A program made the position numbers and the translations under genes. This document shows positions 49,074-57,425 of a DNA stretch of 64,000 nucleotides, piece by piece. The DNA is from Brevundimonas subvibrioides ATCC 15264 (lineage in GTDB: Bacteria; Pseudomonadota; Alphaproteobacteria; Caulobacterales; Caulobacteraceae): contig NC_014375.1 in assembly GCF_000144605.1 (NCBI RefSeq), positions 3,292,501 to 3,356,500 on the forward strand, read 5' to 3'. Numbering within the stretch: the stretch's first letter is position 1; each line of letters opens with the position of its first letter. The notes under the pieces were generated by a model. It saw only the letters and a list, made by a program, of their open reading frames with translations. It made no database searches and was not told the DNA's origin.

Positions 49074-49880
49074 TTAAAGCAGACGTTTGCGCATGGCCTG
49101 TGACAGCATGTCGATCAGCGTCACGGCGATGACCACGACGATGACGATGGCCGACACGTCGCGGTAGGCGAAGCCGTTCATCCGGTCGAACAGGACCTGG
49201 CCGATCCCGCCCGCCCCGATCAGACCCAGCACCGTGGCCGAGCGGCTGTTGGACTCGAACCGGTAGAGGGCGAACGAGGTCCACAGCGGCGCGACCTGGG
49301 GGATGATGCCCCAGACGATCTCGTGCAGGCCCGTGCCGCCGGTGGCGCGGACGCCCTCGACCGGACCCTTGTCGATGGACTCGACCGCTTCGGAGAACAG
49401 CTTGGCCAGGACGCCGGAGGTGTTGAGCGCGATGGCGAGGACGCCCGGCAGCGGCCCCAGACCGACGGCCACGACGAACAGCAGGCCGATGACGAGGTCG
49501 GGGATGGAGCGCAGCAGGTTCATCAGCAGGCGCACGGGCGTGACCACCCAGCCCGGCGAGACGTTCCGCGCGGCCGCCAGGCCCATCGGCACCGCCGCGA
49601 AGACGGCTAGGAAGGTCCCCCACAGCGCGATCTGGACGGTCTCCCACATCTTCTCGACGAAGATCTTCCAGTCGGTGAAGTCCGGGTTCAGCAGCTGGGC
49701 CGCGAAAACGCGGGTGTTTTCAGGGTTCTCGAACAGCCGGCCGAGGTTGCCCAGATCGACGTCGCCGATGCTGTAGATCAGGACGGCCGCAACGCCGCCC
49801 CAGACGAGGATATCCAGAGCCCAGGCACCGGCGGACTTGGACGGTGCCTTGGGGATCGTGCCGTCGGACGCGATGCTCAA
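49074..49880 (-). CDS. phnE: Phosphonate/phosphite ABC transporter permease PhnE
   Basis: A 268-residue permease with about six transmembrane segments and the EAA-type cytoplasmic loop (SIDKGPVEGVRATGGTGLHE). The C-terminus has AGGIGQVLFDRMNGFAYRDV. It starts with TTG at 49880 and overlaps phnD as TTGA. Only one permease gene is present. Confidence 0.9.
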   Translation of the reverse strand: MSIASDGTIPKAPSKSAGAWALDILVWGGVAAVLIYSIGDVDLGNLGRLFENPENTRVFAAQLLNPDFTDWKIFVEKMWETVQIALWGTFLAVFAAVPMGLAAARNVSPGWVVTPVRLLMNLLRSIPDLVIGLLFVVAVGLGPLPGVLAIALNTSGVLAKLFSEAVESIDKGPVEGVRATGGTGLHEIVWGIIPQVAPLWTSFALYRFESNSRSATVLGLIGAGGIGQVLFDRMNGFAYRDVSAIVIVVVIAVTLIDMLSQAMRKRLL

Positions 49881-50887
49881 GGCTGGACCTCGCGCAGCGA
49901 GCGCAGGCGCTGCAGTTCGGCCTGGGCCGCCGCGACACCCGCCGCATCGCCCTCCTTGCGCGCCTCGGACAGCTGCTGGTCGGCGACCATCTCGCGGACG
50001 GGGTTCAGGTAGCTGTTATCGGCGGCGCGGAACTGGGAATATTCAAGCCCGGCCAGAACCTGACGCTGGCGATCGGCCTCGACGCCGGTGCCCTGGCCAT
50101 AGGTCAGGAAGAAGCTGCGGATCTTCTCCTTGATCGCAGGATCGAGGTCGGAGCGCAGGACGATGCCCGATTCCGGGATCGGCGGGGATTGCCAGATCTC
50201 CTGGATCTGGGCGGCGATCTGCGGATTCTCGCGCGTCAGGAAGACGGTGTTGACGGTGTTGGAGGTCGCCACGTCCACGACGCCCGTCGCGACGGCGAAG
50301 GCGTTGGCCTGGTGGTTGGCGGAGCGCACCGTCTTGAAACACACCGACGGGTCGATGGGCGGGGTCCGGGCGTTGAACAGGAAGGCCATGGGGGCCAGGG
50401 TGCCCGACGTCGATTGCGCGTCGCCGATGCCGAAATCGAACCGTTTTCCGCAGGCCAGGACCTGGTCCAGGGTGATGCCCGAGCCGGTCTTGACGACCAG
50501 GGTGGAGCGGTAGCTGTCGGCCCCTTCCTTGTTGACCGTGCGGGCGATGACCTCGGCGTCGGCGCGGTCGATGGCCTCGACGGCGGGCTTGGCGGAGAGC
50601 CAGGCGACCTGGGTCTGGTTGCCCTTCATGGCCTCGACCAGGACGGTATAGTTGGAGCCGAAAAAGGGTTTCACCGGCACCCCGATGGCCTTGGACATGT
50701 CGTCGAGCAGCGGCTGCCAAAGGGGGCCCGCCGAAGCCTGGCTCTCGGCCGACAGGATGGCGAAGTCGATTTCCGTGGGCGCGGCGCCCGATTTGGCGTC
50801 GTCACCGTTGCCGCACGCCGACAGGCCGAGCACGGCGGCAGAGGCGGCAATGATCCCGAAACGACGGGTGATACGGGCGATGCTCAT
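49877..50887 (-). CDS. phnD: Phosphonate/phosphite-binding protein PhnD
   Basis: A 336-residue periplasmic binding protein. It has a lipoprotein-type signal ending LGLSACGNG. Family segments are FFGSNYTVLVEAMKGNQTQV, VVKTGSGITLDQVLACG and FDFGIGDAQSTSGTLAP. The ligand could be phosphonate, phosphite or phosphate; no C-P lyase or ptxD gene is in the window. It overlaps phnC (ATGA) and phnE (TTGA). Confidence 0.9.
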   Translation of the reverse strand: MSIARITRRFGIIAASAAVLGLSACGNGDDAKSGAAPTEIDFAILSAESQASAGPLWQPLLDDMSKAIGVPVKPFFGSNYTVLVEAMKGNQTQVAWLSAKPAVEAIDRADAEVIARTVNKEGADSYRSTLVVKTGSGITLDQVLACGKRFDFGIGDAQSTSGTLAPMAFLFNARTPPIDPSVCFKTVRSANHQANAFAVATGVVDVATSNTVNTVFLTRENPQIAAQIQEIWQSPPIPESGIVLRSDLDPAIKEKIRSFFLTYGQGTGVEADRQRQVLAGLEYSQFRAADNSYLNPVREMVADQQLSEARKEGDAAGVAAAQAELQRLRSLREVQP

Positions 50888-51693
50888 GCCTTGGTTTCCC
50901 AGAACGCGTCCTCGAACTCGGGACCGTAGATGTCGATAAGGGTCGGGGTGTCGAGGCCCGTCGAGGGCCCGTCGTAGACGACCTTGCCGGCCTTCAGCGC
51001 GATCACCCGGTCGCAGTAGCGGATGGCGTAGTCGACCTGGTGCAGGGTCACGATCACGCCCAGGCCGTCGCGCCGGTTCAGCTCGACCAGCAGCTCCATC
51101 ACCTTGCGGGCGGACACGGGATCGAGCGACGCCACCGGTTCGTCGGCGAGGATGCCCTTCGCGCCCTGCACCAGCGCCCGGGCGATGGCCCCGCGCTGCT
51201 GTTGGCCACCCGACAGGGTGTTGGCGCGCTGGGCGGCATAGTCAGAGACGCCGACGCGGTGAAGCGCGGCCATGGCCTTGTCCTTGTCGGCGGTGGGCCA
51301 GGCCCCGAAGGCCCCCTTCCATGCGGGCAGGCGCCCCAGGGCCCCCAGCATGACATTGGAGAACAGGCTCAGGCGGCCGACCAGATTGAACTGCTGGAAG
51401 ATCATGCCGACCTTCTGGCGCGCGGCCCGGACGGCACCGGTCGTGCGGCCGTTCTTCTGGACGCAGACGCCGAAGACGTCGATCTGGCCCTGGCCGGAAT
51501 CGATCGACTGCATGCCGGTTATGGAACGCAGCAGGGTCGACTTGCCCGATCCGGACGGACCGATCAGGGCGACCATCTCTCCGGCCGCGACGGACACGCT
51601 GACTCCGTCCAGCGCCTTGCGGGCACCGAAGGTCTTGGACACGTCGCGGACCATTACGAGGCCGGGCGCGGGGCTGACGGCGGATGAACTCAT
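50884..51693 (-). CDS. phnC: Phosphonate/phosphite ABC transporter ATP-binding protein PhnC
   Basis: A 269-residue ABC ATPase. Walker A is GPSGSGKST, the signature is LSGGQQQRGAIARALVQ, and Walker B follows (ILADEPVASLDP). It is the first gene of phnC-phnD-phnE. A 117-bp gap separates it from the DUF2254 gene upstream. I saw no convincing Pho box there. Confidence 0.93.
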   Translation of the reverse strand: MSSSAVSPAPGLVMVRDVSKTFGARKALDGVSVSVAAGEMVALIGPSGSGKSTLLRSITGMQSIDSGQGQIDVFGVCVQKNGRTTGAVRAARQKVGMIFQQFNLVGRLSLFSNVMLGALGRLPAWKGAFGAWPTADKDKAMAALHRVGVSDYAAQRANTLSGGQQQRGAIARALVQGAKGILADEPVASLDPVSARKVMELLVELNRRDGLGVIVTLHQVDYAIRYCDRVIALKAGKVVYDGPSTGLDTPTLIDIYGPEFEDAFWETKA

Positions 51694-51810
51694 GAACTCG
51701 CTGACGGCGGCTGTGAAACAGGCGCCGAATGCCGCGAGTGACGCGGTCCGGCAAGTCTTAATGCCACGCGGGCGGAGGCGGCGTAAAGCGCAACGGGCGA
51801 GCTCGACGAT

Positions 51811-53043
51811 TCAGTGCCACGTGTTCGCCTGTTCGACCACTCGAATATCGTCCGGCAGCACCAAGGCCAGTCGCGCGCGTTCCAGGGCCTGATCGGCCTG
51901 TCGTCGGGCAGCGACTCCCAGGGGACCTCCGTCCCGCGCCAGCTTGGCCAACATCTTTTGGAGCCGCGTCGCGACCGCAACGTCACCCGCGCCGTAGCGG
52001 GCGATGGGACCGAAAACATCGGTGACCAGATCGTCCTCCTCAACGCCCGCGCCCCAGAGCCGGGAATGCCGCACCTCCTGCGGCGCTTCATTTGACAGGG
52101 CGGCCCATTCGTCCAGAGTCCGAACAGCCGCCGCCAAAACCTGGATGGCCGTGCCGGGATCATTGACACCCGGCGACAGGGCGCGGGCTGCAATCTCGCC
52201 CAGCACGATCAGACCGAAACGGGGATCCTGGTCAAACGAGCGATGACCGCCAATGGCGAAGGCCGTGCGGAACCTGTCCCGTCCCTTTGTGTCGCACTCC
52301 AGATTGCTGATGGCCGCGATCGCATCTCCAGCTCGCACATAGGCCCCGGGGGCGGCGAGGATCTCGACCTGGCAGTCCTGCCCTTCGGCCTCAGACTGCA
52401 GGCGCGCGGGATCGACGTTCTGAACATAGCCGGTCTCTTCGGCCAGGATCATGAAGCGGGCGTCTATATGCCCTTGGCGCCCGCCCAGCCACGGCGATTT
52501 GCGCCGCTCCTTCAGCGCCGCTCGCGCTTGGATTTCAGCCAGGTCGATTACATGGCCGACCCGCGCCAGGCTGGAGAGCCGGTTGATCCAGGCCAACAGG
52601 CGGAATGCGACGAGGCAGACCACGCCCAGGCTGAACAGGAACAGGATCGCGCGTCCCTCCTGACCATAGTAGTTGGCATTGATCGCGGTGACGGCGACGA
52701 TCGCATAGAGGAAGGCCCCGACGAAGGTCGCCAAAGCCTTCTGGACCTCGGCATCGCTGGTCACCAGGGCGGAGGCGCGCGGTGTCGCTGCCTGAGACAC
52801 CGCTGTGTAGGCCGTGACCATGGCTCCCACAGAAAAGGTGGCCACGCCCAGAAGACTGGATGCCAGAATGGTCAGGATTGAACTGACCGACTCTCCGCCC
52901 AACCGTTCTGCCACCTCCTTCGGCACCCACGGGGCTGCCAGTACGCCGATCAGGGCGGCGGCCGCCCCGGTGACCGCGTAGAGGCTGGCCCGCACCCAGA
53001 GTTGCCGTGCGAGCGTGCGCCACCAGAACAGCCAACGGTTCAT
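51811..53043 (-). CDS. DUF2254 family membrane protein
   Basis: A 410-residue protein whose N-terminal half is membrane-bound with about four hydrophobic segments (near residues 20-40, 55-80, 105-125 and 132-150). SVGAMVTAYTAVSQAATPRA is the conserved DUF2254 core. The C-terminal half is soluble, with DPRFGLIVLGEIAARALSPG and NDPGTAIQVLAAAVRTL. Function is not known. It is divergent from the ornithine decarboxylase gene. Confidence 0.85.
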   Translation of the reverse strand: MNRWLFWWRTLARQLWVRASLYAVTGAAAALIGVLAAPWVPKEVAERLGGESVSSILTILASSLLGVATFSVGAMVTAYTAVSQAATPRASALVTSDAEVQKALATFVGAFLYAIVAVTAINANYYGQEGRAILFLFSLGVVCLVAFRLLAWINRLSSLARVGHVIDLAEIQARAALKERRKSPWLGGRQGHIDARFMILAEETGYVQNVDPARLQSEAEGQDCQVEILAAPGAYVRAGDAIAAISNLECDTKGRDRFRTAFAIGGHRSFDQDPRFGLIVLGEIAARALSPGVNDPGTAIQVLAAAVRTLDEWAALSNEAPQEVRHSRLWGAGVEEDDLVTDVFGPIARYGAGDVAVATRLQKMLAKLARDGGPLGVAARRQADQALERARLALVLPDDIRVVEQANTWH

Positions 53044-53290
53044 CTATAATTCCCCCACGCGCAGCTTTCGCCCACCGTAACGGTTACCCGCACAGGCGGT
53101 TCAAGACGGAGCAGTCGCAAGCCGTCCGGGCGCGGATAATGTCGCAACCGTCGTCCGCTGCGCCTTGAAAAAACCGCTTTACATGACAGTCACGTGACCC
53201 TACATGCGCTGCTTCCGGCGGACCCCGTAGGTCTAACGTTGCGCTGCTAACGCCGGTCTGGGTTTAACAAATTACAGGGGTTTACGTGAA

Positions 53291-54556
53291 TTGCGCACGT
53301 ATCAATTTCCCCTGGACCTGGTCCGCGAGCGGTCCCCTGAACGTCCAGTCGCACTCGTGCGGCCGCGTTCGGTTTCCGTAGCGGCGCGCTGGTTCCAGGA
53401 TAATCTCAAGGCTGACGTCTTCTATGCCGTGAAGGCCAATCCCTCGCGCTGGGTCATCGAGACCCTGGTCGAGGCTGGCGTGACCGGATTTGATGTCGCA
53501 TCGCTTGCCGAAATCGAGCTGGTCCGCTCGGTCAGCACCGACGTGCGCCTGGCGTTCATGCATCCGGTGAAGAGCCGGTCCGCAATCACCAAGGCGTATT
53601 TCGATCACGGCGTCCGCACCTTCTCCCTCGACTGCGAGGACGAGCTTCAGAAGATTCTCGACGCCACCGGCGGCGCGAACGATCTGAACCTGCTCGTGCG
53701 CATGGCGGTTTCGGCCGACGGCGCGGCCTATTCGCTGTCCGGCAAGTTCGGCGTCTCGACCGATCAGGCCCCCTCCCTGCTGCTGGCCACGCGCCGGGCG
53801 GTCAAGGACGGGCTGATGGGCGTCTGCTTCCATGTGGGTTCGCAGTGCATGCGTCCGACCGCCTATCAGGCCGCCATGGCCCAGGTCGGTCGCGCCATCA
53901 CCCGCGCCGGCGTGATCGTTGACATCGTCGACATCGGCGGCGGCTTCCCCTCGGTCTACCCGGGCATGGTCCCGCCGGACATGAGCGAATACGCCGACGC
54001 CATCCATCGCGGCTTCAACGAGATGCCCGTGTCGGAAACGACCGAGCTGTGGTGCGAGCCCGGCCGGGCCCTGGTCGCCGAATCCTCGTCGATCCTGGCC
54101 CGCGTCGATCTGCGCAAGGGCGACGCCCTGTATTTGAACGACGGGTCCTATGGCTCGCTGTTCGACGCCACGCACTCGCGCTGGCCCTTCCCGACCAAGC
54201 TGGTCCGGGACGGCGACGCGTCGAGCGATCTCAAGCCGTTCCAGTTCTACGGACCGACCTGCGATTCGATCGACCACATGCCCGGTCCGTTCTGGCTGCC
54301 GGCCGACATCCGTGAAGGCGACTTCATCGAGATCGGCATGCTGGGTGCCTATGGCGTGGCCATGTCGACGGGCTTCAACGGCTATGGCGAGCACGATCTC
54401 GCCGCGGTCGAGGATGCCCCGATGGCGTCGCTGTATGGCCTCGCGCCCCGCTCCATCCCGACCGTGCGCACCACGGCGGAAGAGCAGGCCCGCAAGGTCG
54501 TCCGGCTGTCGCGTCCGAAGGGCAAGGCCGGCCAGCGCAAGAAGGCGCGGCGCTAA
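53291..54556 (+). CDS. Ornithine/diaminobutyrate-type PLP decarboxylase
   Basis: A 421-residue fold-III (alanine racemase-like) decarboxylase. It starts with TTG at 53291, about 10 bases behind ACAGGGG. The PLP lysine is K48 in VFYAVKANPS; other hallmarks are CFHVGSQC, DIGGGFPS, WCEPGRALVAES and the catalytic Cys in YGPTCDSID. It most likely makes putrescine from ornithine; lysine or another diamino acid is also possible. The following gene encodes a deoxyhypusine-synthase-like enzyme that would use such amines. The 247 bp upstream include a 10-bp palindrome GTCACGTGAC at 53189-53198. Confidence 0.85.
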   Translation: MRTYQFPLDLVRERSPERPVALVRPRSVSVAARWFQDNLKADVFYAVKANPSRWVIETLVEAGVTGFDVASLAEIELVRSVSTDVRLAFMHPVKSRSAITKAYFDHGVRTFSLDCEDELQKILDATGGANDLNLLVRMAVSADGAAYSLSGKFGVSTDQAPSLLLATRRAVKDGLMGVCFHVGSQCMRPTAYQAAMAQVGRAITRAGVIVDIVDIGGGFPSVYPGMVPPDMSEYADAIHRGFNEMPVSETTELWCEPGRALVAESSSILARVDLRKGDALYLNDGSYGSLFDATHSRWPFPTKLVRDGDASSDLKPFQFYGPTCDSIDHMPGPFWLPADIREGDFIEIGMLGAYGVAMSTGFNGYGEHDLAAVEDAPMASLYGLAPRSIPTVRTTAEEQARKVVRLSRPKGKAGQRKKARR

Positions 54557-54581
54557 AATCGTCACTTTGACGTTCTAATCA

Positions 54582-54616
54582 GCAGCGGCCCGTCGCTCCG
54601 TCCGGGCCGCTGCTTC
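54582..54616 (+). terminator. Hairpin between the decarboxylase and DHS-like genes
   Basis: An 11-bp perfect stem (GCAGCGGCCCG with CGGGCCGCTGC) and loop are followed by TTCTGTT. It sits 26 bases after the decarboxylase stop and 40 before the next ATG. It may act as a partial terminator or attenuator that lowers expression of the second gene. Confidence 0.65.
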
Positions 54617-54656
54617 TGTTCACGACGGGCGCTCAAACCAAAGGGAAACCCTTGCA

Positions 54657-55709
54657 ATGAACGCTCCCGTTCAGACCAACACCAAGGCCGAACTGCTCCA
54701 GAACGTCGTCGAGCACATCGACATCACGTCCTTCGACGCCCGGCCCATCGTCGACGCCATGCGCAAGATGTCCTTCAGCTCGCGCGATACGGCCCGCGCC
54801 GCCGACATCTTCTCCATGGCGATCGAGGACAAGGATTGCTCGCCGTGGCTGATCCTGGCCGGCTCGACCTCGGCCGGCGGCTGCATGCACGTGTACCGCG
54901 ACATGGTGAAGTTCGGCATGATCGACGCGATCGTCGCCACCGGCGCCTCGATCGTCGACATGGATTTCTTCGAGGCCCTCGGCTTCAAACACTATCAGGC
55001 CGCCGGCGAGGTGGACGACAACGTCCTGCGCGACAACTACATCGACCGGATCTACGACACCTATATCGACGAGGAAGAGCTTCAGAACTGCGATCACACG
55101 ATCCTGGAGATCTGCAACGCCCTGGAGCCCCGCGCCTATTCCAGCCGCGAGTTCATCTGGGAAATGGGCAAGTGGCTGTCCGAAGGGAACGCCAAGAAGC
55201 CCGGCTCGCTGATCCAGACCGCCTATGAAGAGGGCGTGCCGATCTTCTGCCCGGCCTTCGTCGACTCCTCGGCCGGCTTCGGTCTGGTGAAGCACCAGAA
55301 GGAGCGGATCGCGGCGGGCAAGCCCTACCTCATGATCGACGCGGTCGCCGACTTCCGCGAACTGACCGACATCAAGATCGCGGCGGGCGTCACGGGCCTG
55401 TTCATGGTCGGCGGCGGCGTGCCCAAGAACTTCGCCCAGGACACCGTCGTCTGCGCCGAGATTCTCGGCATCGAGGCCGAGATGCACCGCTATGCGGTCC
55501 AGATCACCGTCGCCGACGTGCGTGACGGGGCCTGCTCGTCCTCGACGCTGAAGGAGGCCGCCTCGTGGGGCAAGGTGCAGACCACCCACGAACAGATGGT
55601 CTTCGCCGAGGCGACCACGGTCGTGCCCCTGATCGGCTCGGACGCCTATCACCGCGGGGCGTGGAAGAACCGCGACAAGCGCCGCTGGGCCAAGCTGTTC
55701 GGCAAGTAA
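54657..55709 (+). CDS. Deoxyhypusine synthase-like protein (probable homospermidine-type polyamine synthase)
   Basis: A 350-residue NAD-dependent enzyme of the deoxyhypusine synthase fold. The NAD-binding glycine segments (GSTSAGGCMHVYRDMV, TGLFMVGGGVPKNF) and the catalytic lysine K306 in AASWGKVQ are present. Bacteria lack eIF5A, so the eukaryotic reaction is not available; bacterial members are thought to transfer the butylamine group to a free amine to make homospermidine or a similar polyamine. It follows the decarboxylase, has the start RBS AAAGGGAAACC, and ends before a strong terminator. Confidence 0.85.
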   Translation: MNAPVQTNTKAELLQNVVEHIDITSFDARPIVDAMRKMSFSSRDTARAADIFSMAIEDKDCSPWLILAGSTSAGGCMHVYRDMVKFGMIDAIVATGASIVDMDFFEALGFKHYQAAGEVDDNVLRDNYIDRIYDTYIDEEELQNCDHTILEICNALEPRAYSSREFIWEMGKWLSEGNAKKPGSLIQTAYEEGVPIFCPAFVDSSAGFGLVKHQKERIAAGKPYLMIDAVADFRELTDIKIAAGVTGLFMVGGGVPKNFAQDTVVCAEILGIEAEMHRYAVQITVADVRDGACSSSTLKEAASWGKVQTTHEQMVFAEATTVVPLIGSDAYHRGAWKNRDKRRWAKLFGK

Positions 55710-55761
55710 GGCCGAGCACCCGCAGCGGCTTCAAAAGCCGCGGCGACAGCGCAGACAGACA

Positions 55762-55796
55762 AAGGGGCCGCGAGCGATCGCGGCCCCTTCTTTTTT
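55762..55796 (+). terminator. Strong rho-independent terminator after the DHS-like gene
   Basis: A perfect 12-bp stem (AAGGGGCCGCGA, loop GCGA, TCGCGGCCCCTT) is followed by C and a T-run of six. It is between the DHS-like gene and the converging padR gene and probably serves the plus strand. Confidence 0.95.
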
Positions 55797-55805
55797 GACC
55801 CGGTC

Positions 55806-56447
55806 CTAGCCTTCGCTGATGTCGCGGACCGCCCTCATCAGGGCCTCGACCACCCGGGCGGTCTCGGCTTCGCTCCAGTTGCCCGGCTTCATCTGCACGG
55901 CGTGACGCAGGGTGTGGAAAGCCTCGCGGACCACCTCCGGCGTCTGTTCGCCCGAGACCAGCCGGGCCGCCAGGGCCATGCGCTGCATGACGCCGTCGAC
56001 GGCGGTGCGATTCTCGTCCAGCCAGGTCTGACCGGCTGGGGTCAGCGTGAAAATCCGCTTGCCGCTGGTATCCTCGACGCCGGCGATCAGGCCTTCGTCC
56101 GCCAGCAGCGACAGGGTCGGATAGACCACGCCGGGCGACGGGGCATAGCCGCCGCCAAAGGCCGTCTCGATGGCCTTGATCAGGTCGTAGCCGTGGCGGG
56201 GCTCCTGCTCGATCAGCGCCAGCAGAACCAGGCGCAGGTCGCCGGGGCCGAACATGCGCCGCCCCCGCCCGGGTCCCCGTCCCTCGCCCTCGCGGCCGGA
56301 CCCGAACCCGCGGCCCATGGCCGCCCAGGCCGCACCGCGACCTTCGCCGCGCGGACCGCGACCCTCGCCGGCGGGGCCACAACGGTGGCGGCCGTGATGC
56401 TCGTGACGGCCGTGAAGGCCGCCGGTGTCTTCGTTGAATCCAAACAT
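55806..56447 (-). CDS. PadR-family transcriptional regulator
   Basis: A 213-residue repressor. The start at 56447 (MFGFNEDTGG) lies below the twin operator; a longer frame is rejected. The N-terminal 65 residues are Gly/His/Arg-rich and may bind metal or nucleic acid (HGRHEHHGRHRCG). Then comes the PadR winged helix (LVLLALIEQEPRHGYDLI, YPTLSLLADEGLI) and a C-terminal helical dimer region. Regulators with this Gly/His/Arg-rich head have been linked to transporter or envelope-stress genes; the signal here is unknown. Self-regulation is likely because of the upstream palindromes. Confidence 0.85.
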   Translation of the reverse strand: MFGFNEDTGGLHGRHEHHGRHRCGPAGEGRGPRGEGRGAAWAAMGRGFGSGREGEGRGPGRGRRMFGPGDLRLVLLALIEQEPRHGYDLIKAIETAFGGGYAPSPGVVYPTLSLLADEGLIAGVEDTSGKRIFTLTPAGQTWLDENRTAVDGVMQRMALAARLVSGEQTPEVVREAFHTLRHAVQMKPGNWSEAETARVVEALMRAVRDISEG

Positions 56448-56476
56448 GGGGTGTCCTTGTCTCTTGTTCATGCCGC

Positions 56477-56523
56477 AAAGATATATCTTTGAAGATCGAA
56501 AGCAAGAGTCTTGAGATATATCT
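56477..56523. promoter_or_regulatory. Twin palindromic operator between padR and the divergent gene
   Basis: AAAGATATATCTTT (56477-56490) is a perfect 14-bp palindrome. A second copy of its AGATATATCT core lies at 56514-56523. The two centres are about 35 bases apart. They sit 30-76 bases upstream of padR and 65-111 bases upstream of the gene at 56588. The AT-rich motif stands out in this GC-rich DNA and fits PadR binding. Confidence 0.7.
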
Positions 56524-56587
56524 TTTGGAACGCCAGGAACCGCCCGGTCTGCGAGGCCTTTCGACAGGGTCAAAGGAGATCCACCCC

Positions 56588-56854
56588 ATGACCGACAAGA
56601 CCCCCACCACCCGCGAAGCCATCGAGGCCGAAGAGTCGGGCGAGCTGCCCGATCTGGGCCGGACGCCGGACGCCCTGATCGAGGCGTTGTCCGGCAGCGG
56701 CATGGGTTCGGACACCCGCGCGGGATCGCTGGAAGGCGGGGCTGCGAGCGGTTCGGACGACGATCCGGACCAGGAGGCCGTGGACCGCGCCATGGCGGAA
56801 GAAGGCCGCGCGGAGGCTGAGCGCGACGATGAGGCCAACGACGCCAAGGTCTGA
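56588..56854 (+). CDS. Small acidic hypothetical protein divergent from padR
   Basis: An 88-residue, strongly acidic and probably disordered protein (EAIEAEESGELPDLGR; DDDPDQEAVDRAMAEEGRAE). The ATG at 56588 follows AAAGGAGATCC. No family is recognised. Its promoter lies on the other side of the twin PadR operator, so it is a good candidate for PadR control. Confidence 0.6.
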   Translation: MTDKTPTTREAIEAEESGELPDLGRTPDALIEALSGSGMGSDTRAGSLEGGAASGSDDDPDQEAVDRAMAEEGRAEAERDDEANDAKV

Positions 56855-56924
56855 TCGCCTTGCTGTCGCCGCACCGATAGGCCACGGTAACGGCAACGAA
56901 AAAGTCTTTTCAGGACGATCCGGG

Positions 56925-57425
56925 ATGAAGCGTATTGTAGCGGCCGCGCTGATGGCGGGCGCAGCCGGACTGTCGGCCTGCGAGAGGACAGCGGCCGATT
57001 CCGCGCCTGCGGTCGAGCCCACAGCGACATCCTCTTCCGTCCCGACCGCCCCGTCCGGCACGGTGGCGACCGACGTCGGCGCGGCCTCGGCCACCCCGGC
57101 CCAGCCGATCGTCGAGGGCGCGCCCTCCTTTGCCGTTCTCTATCCGGGCGGAGAGATCGATGCGCCGGCCACCGTCGCGACCAGCGCCGCCGGCCCTGGG
57201 GGCCTCGTCGCCTTCCGCACCGACGCGGACCCGGCGACCATCGTCGAATTCTACCGGACGCGGGCCGAGGCGGCCGGTCTGTCGTCCGTCATGGCCATGA
57301 ATATGGGCGAGGCGCGGTCGTATGGTGCCGCCAAGGCGGACGCGGGGGCCAACCTGCAGGTCGTCGCATCGCCGATCGAGGGCGGGCAGACGTCCGTGCA
57401 GCTGAGCTGGAGCGCGGGCGGGTGA
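56925..57425 (+). CDS. Putative lipoprotein of unknown function
   Basis: A 166-residue protein with a lipoprotein signal (MKRIVAAALMAGAAGLSAC; Cys at residue 19). A Ser/Thr/Ala-rich linker leads to a folded C-terminal domain (FAVLYPGGEIDAPATVA; ATIVEFYRTRAEAAGLSSV; LQVVASPIEGGQTSVQLSW). It lacks a family match that I know. The next gene starts as GTGA within its stop, so it is co-translated with the PAP2-like phosphatase. Confidence 0.65.
   Translation: MKRIVAAALMAGAAGLSACERTAADSAPAVEPTATSSSVPTAPSGTVATDVGAASATPAQPIVEGAPSFAVLYPGGEIDAPATVATSAAGPGGLVAFRTDADPATIVEFYRTRAEAAGLSSVMAMNMGEARSYGAAKADAGANLQVVASPIEGGQTSVQLSWSAGG

Noticed and set aside
51694..51810. Pho box upstream of phnC
   Set aside because: Only a weak partial match on the minus strand; not separable from chance.
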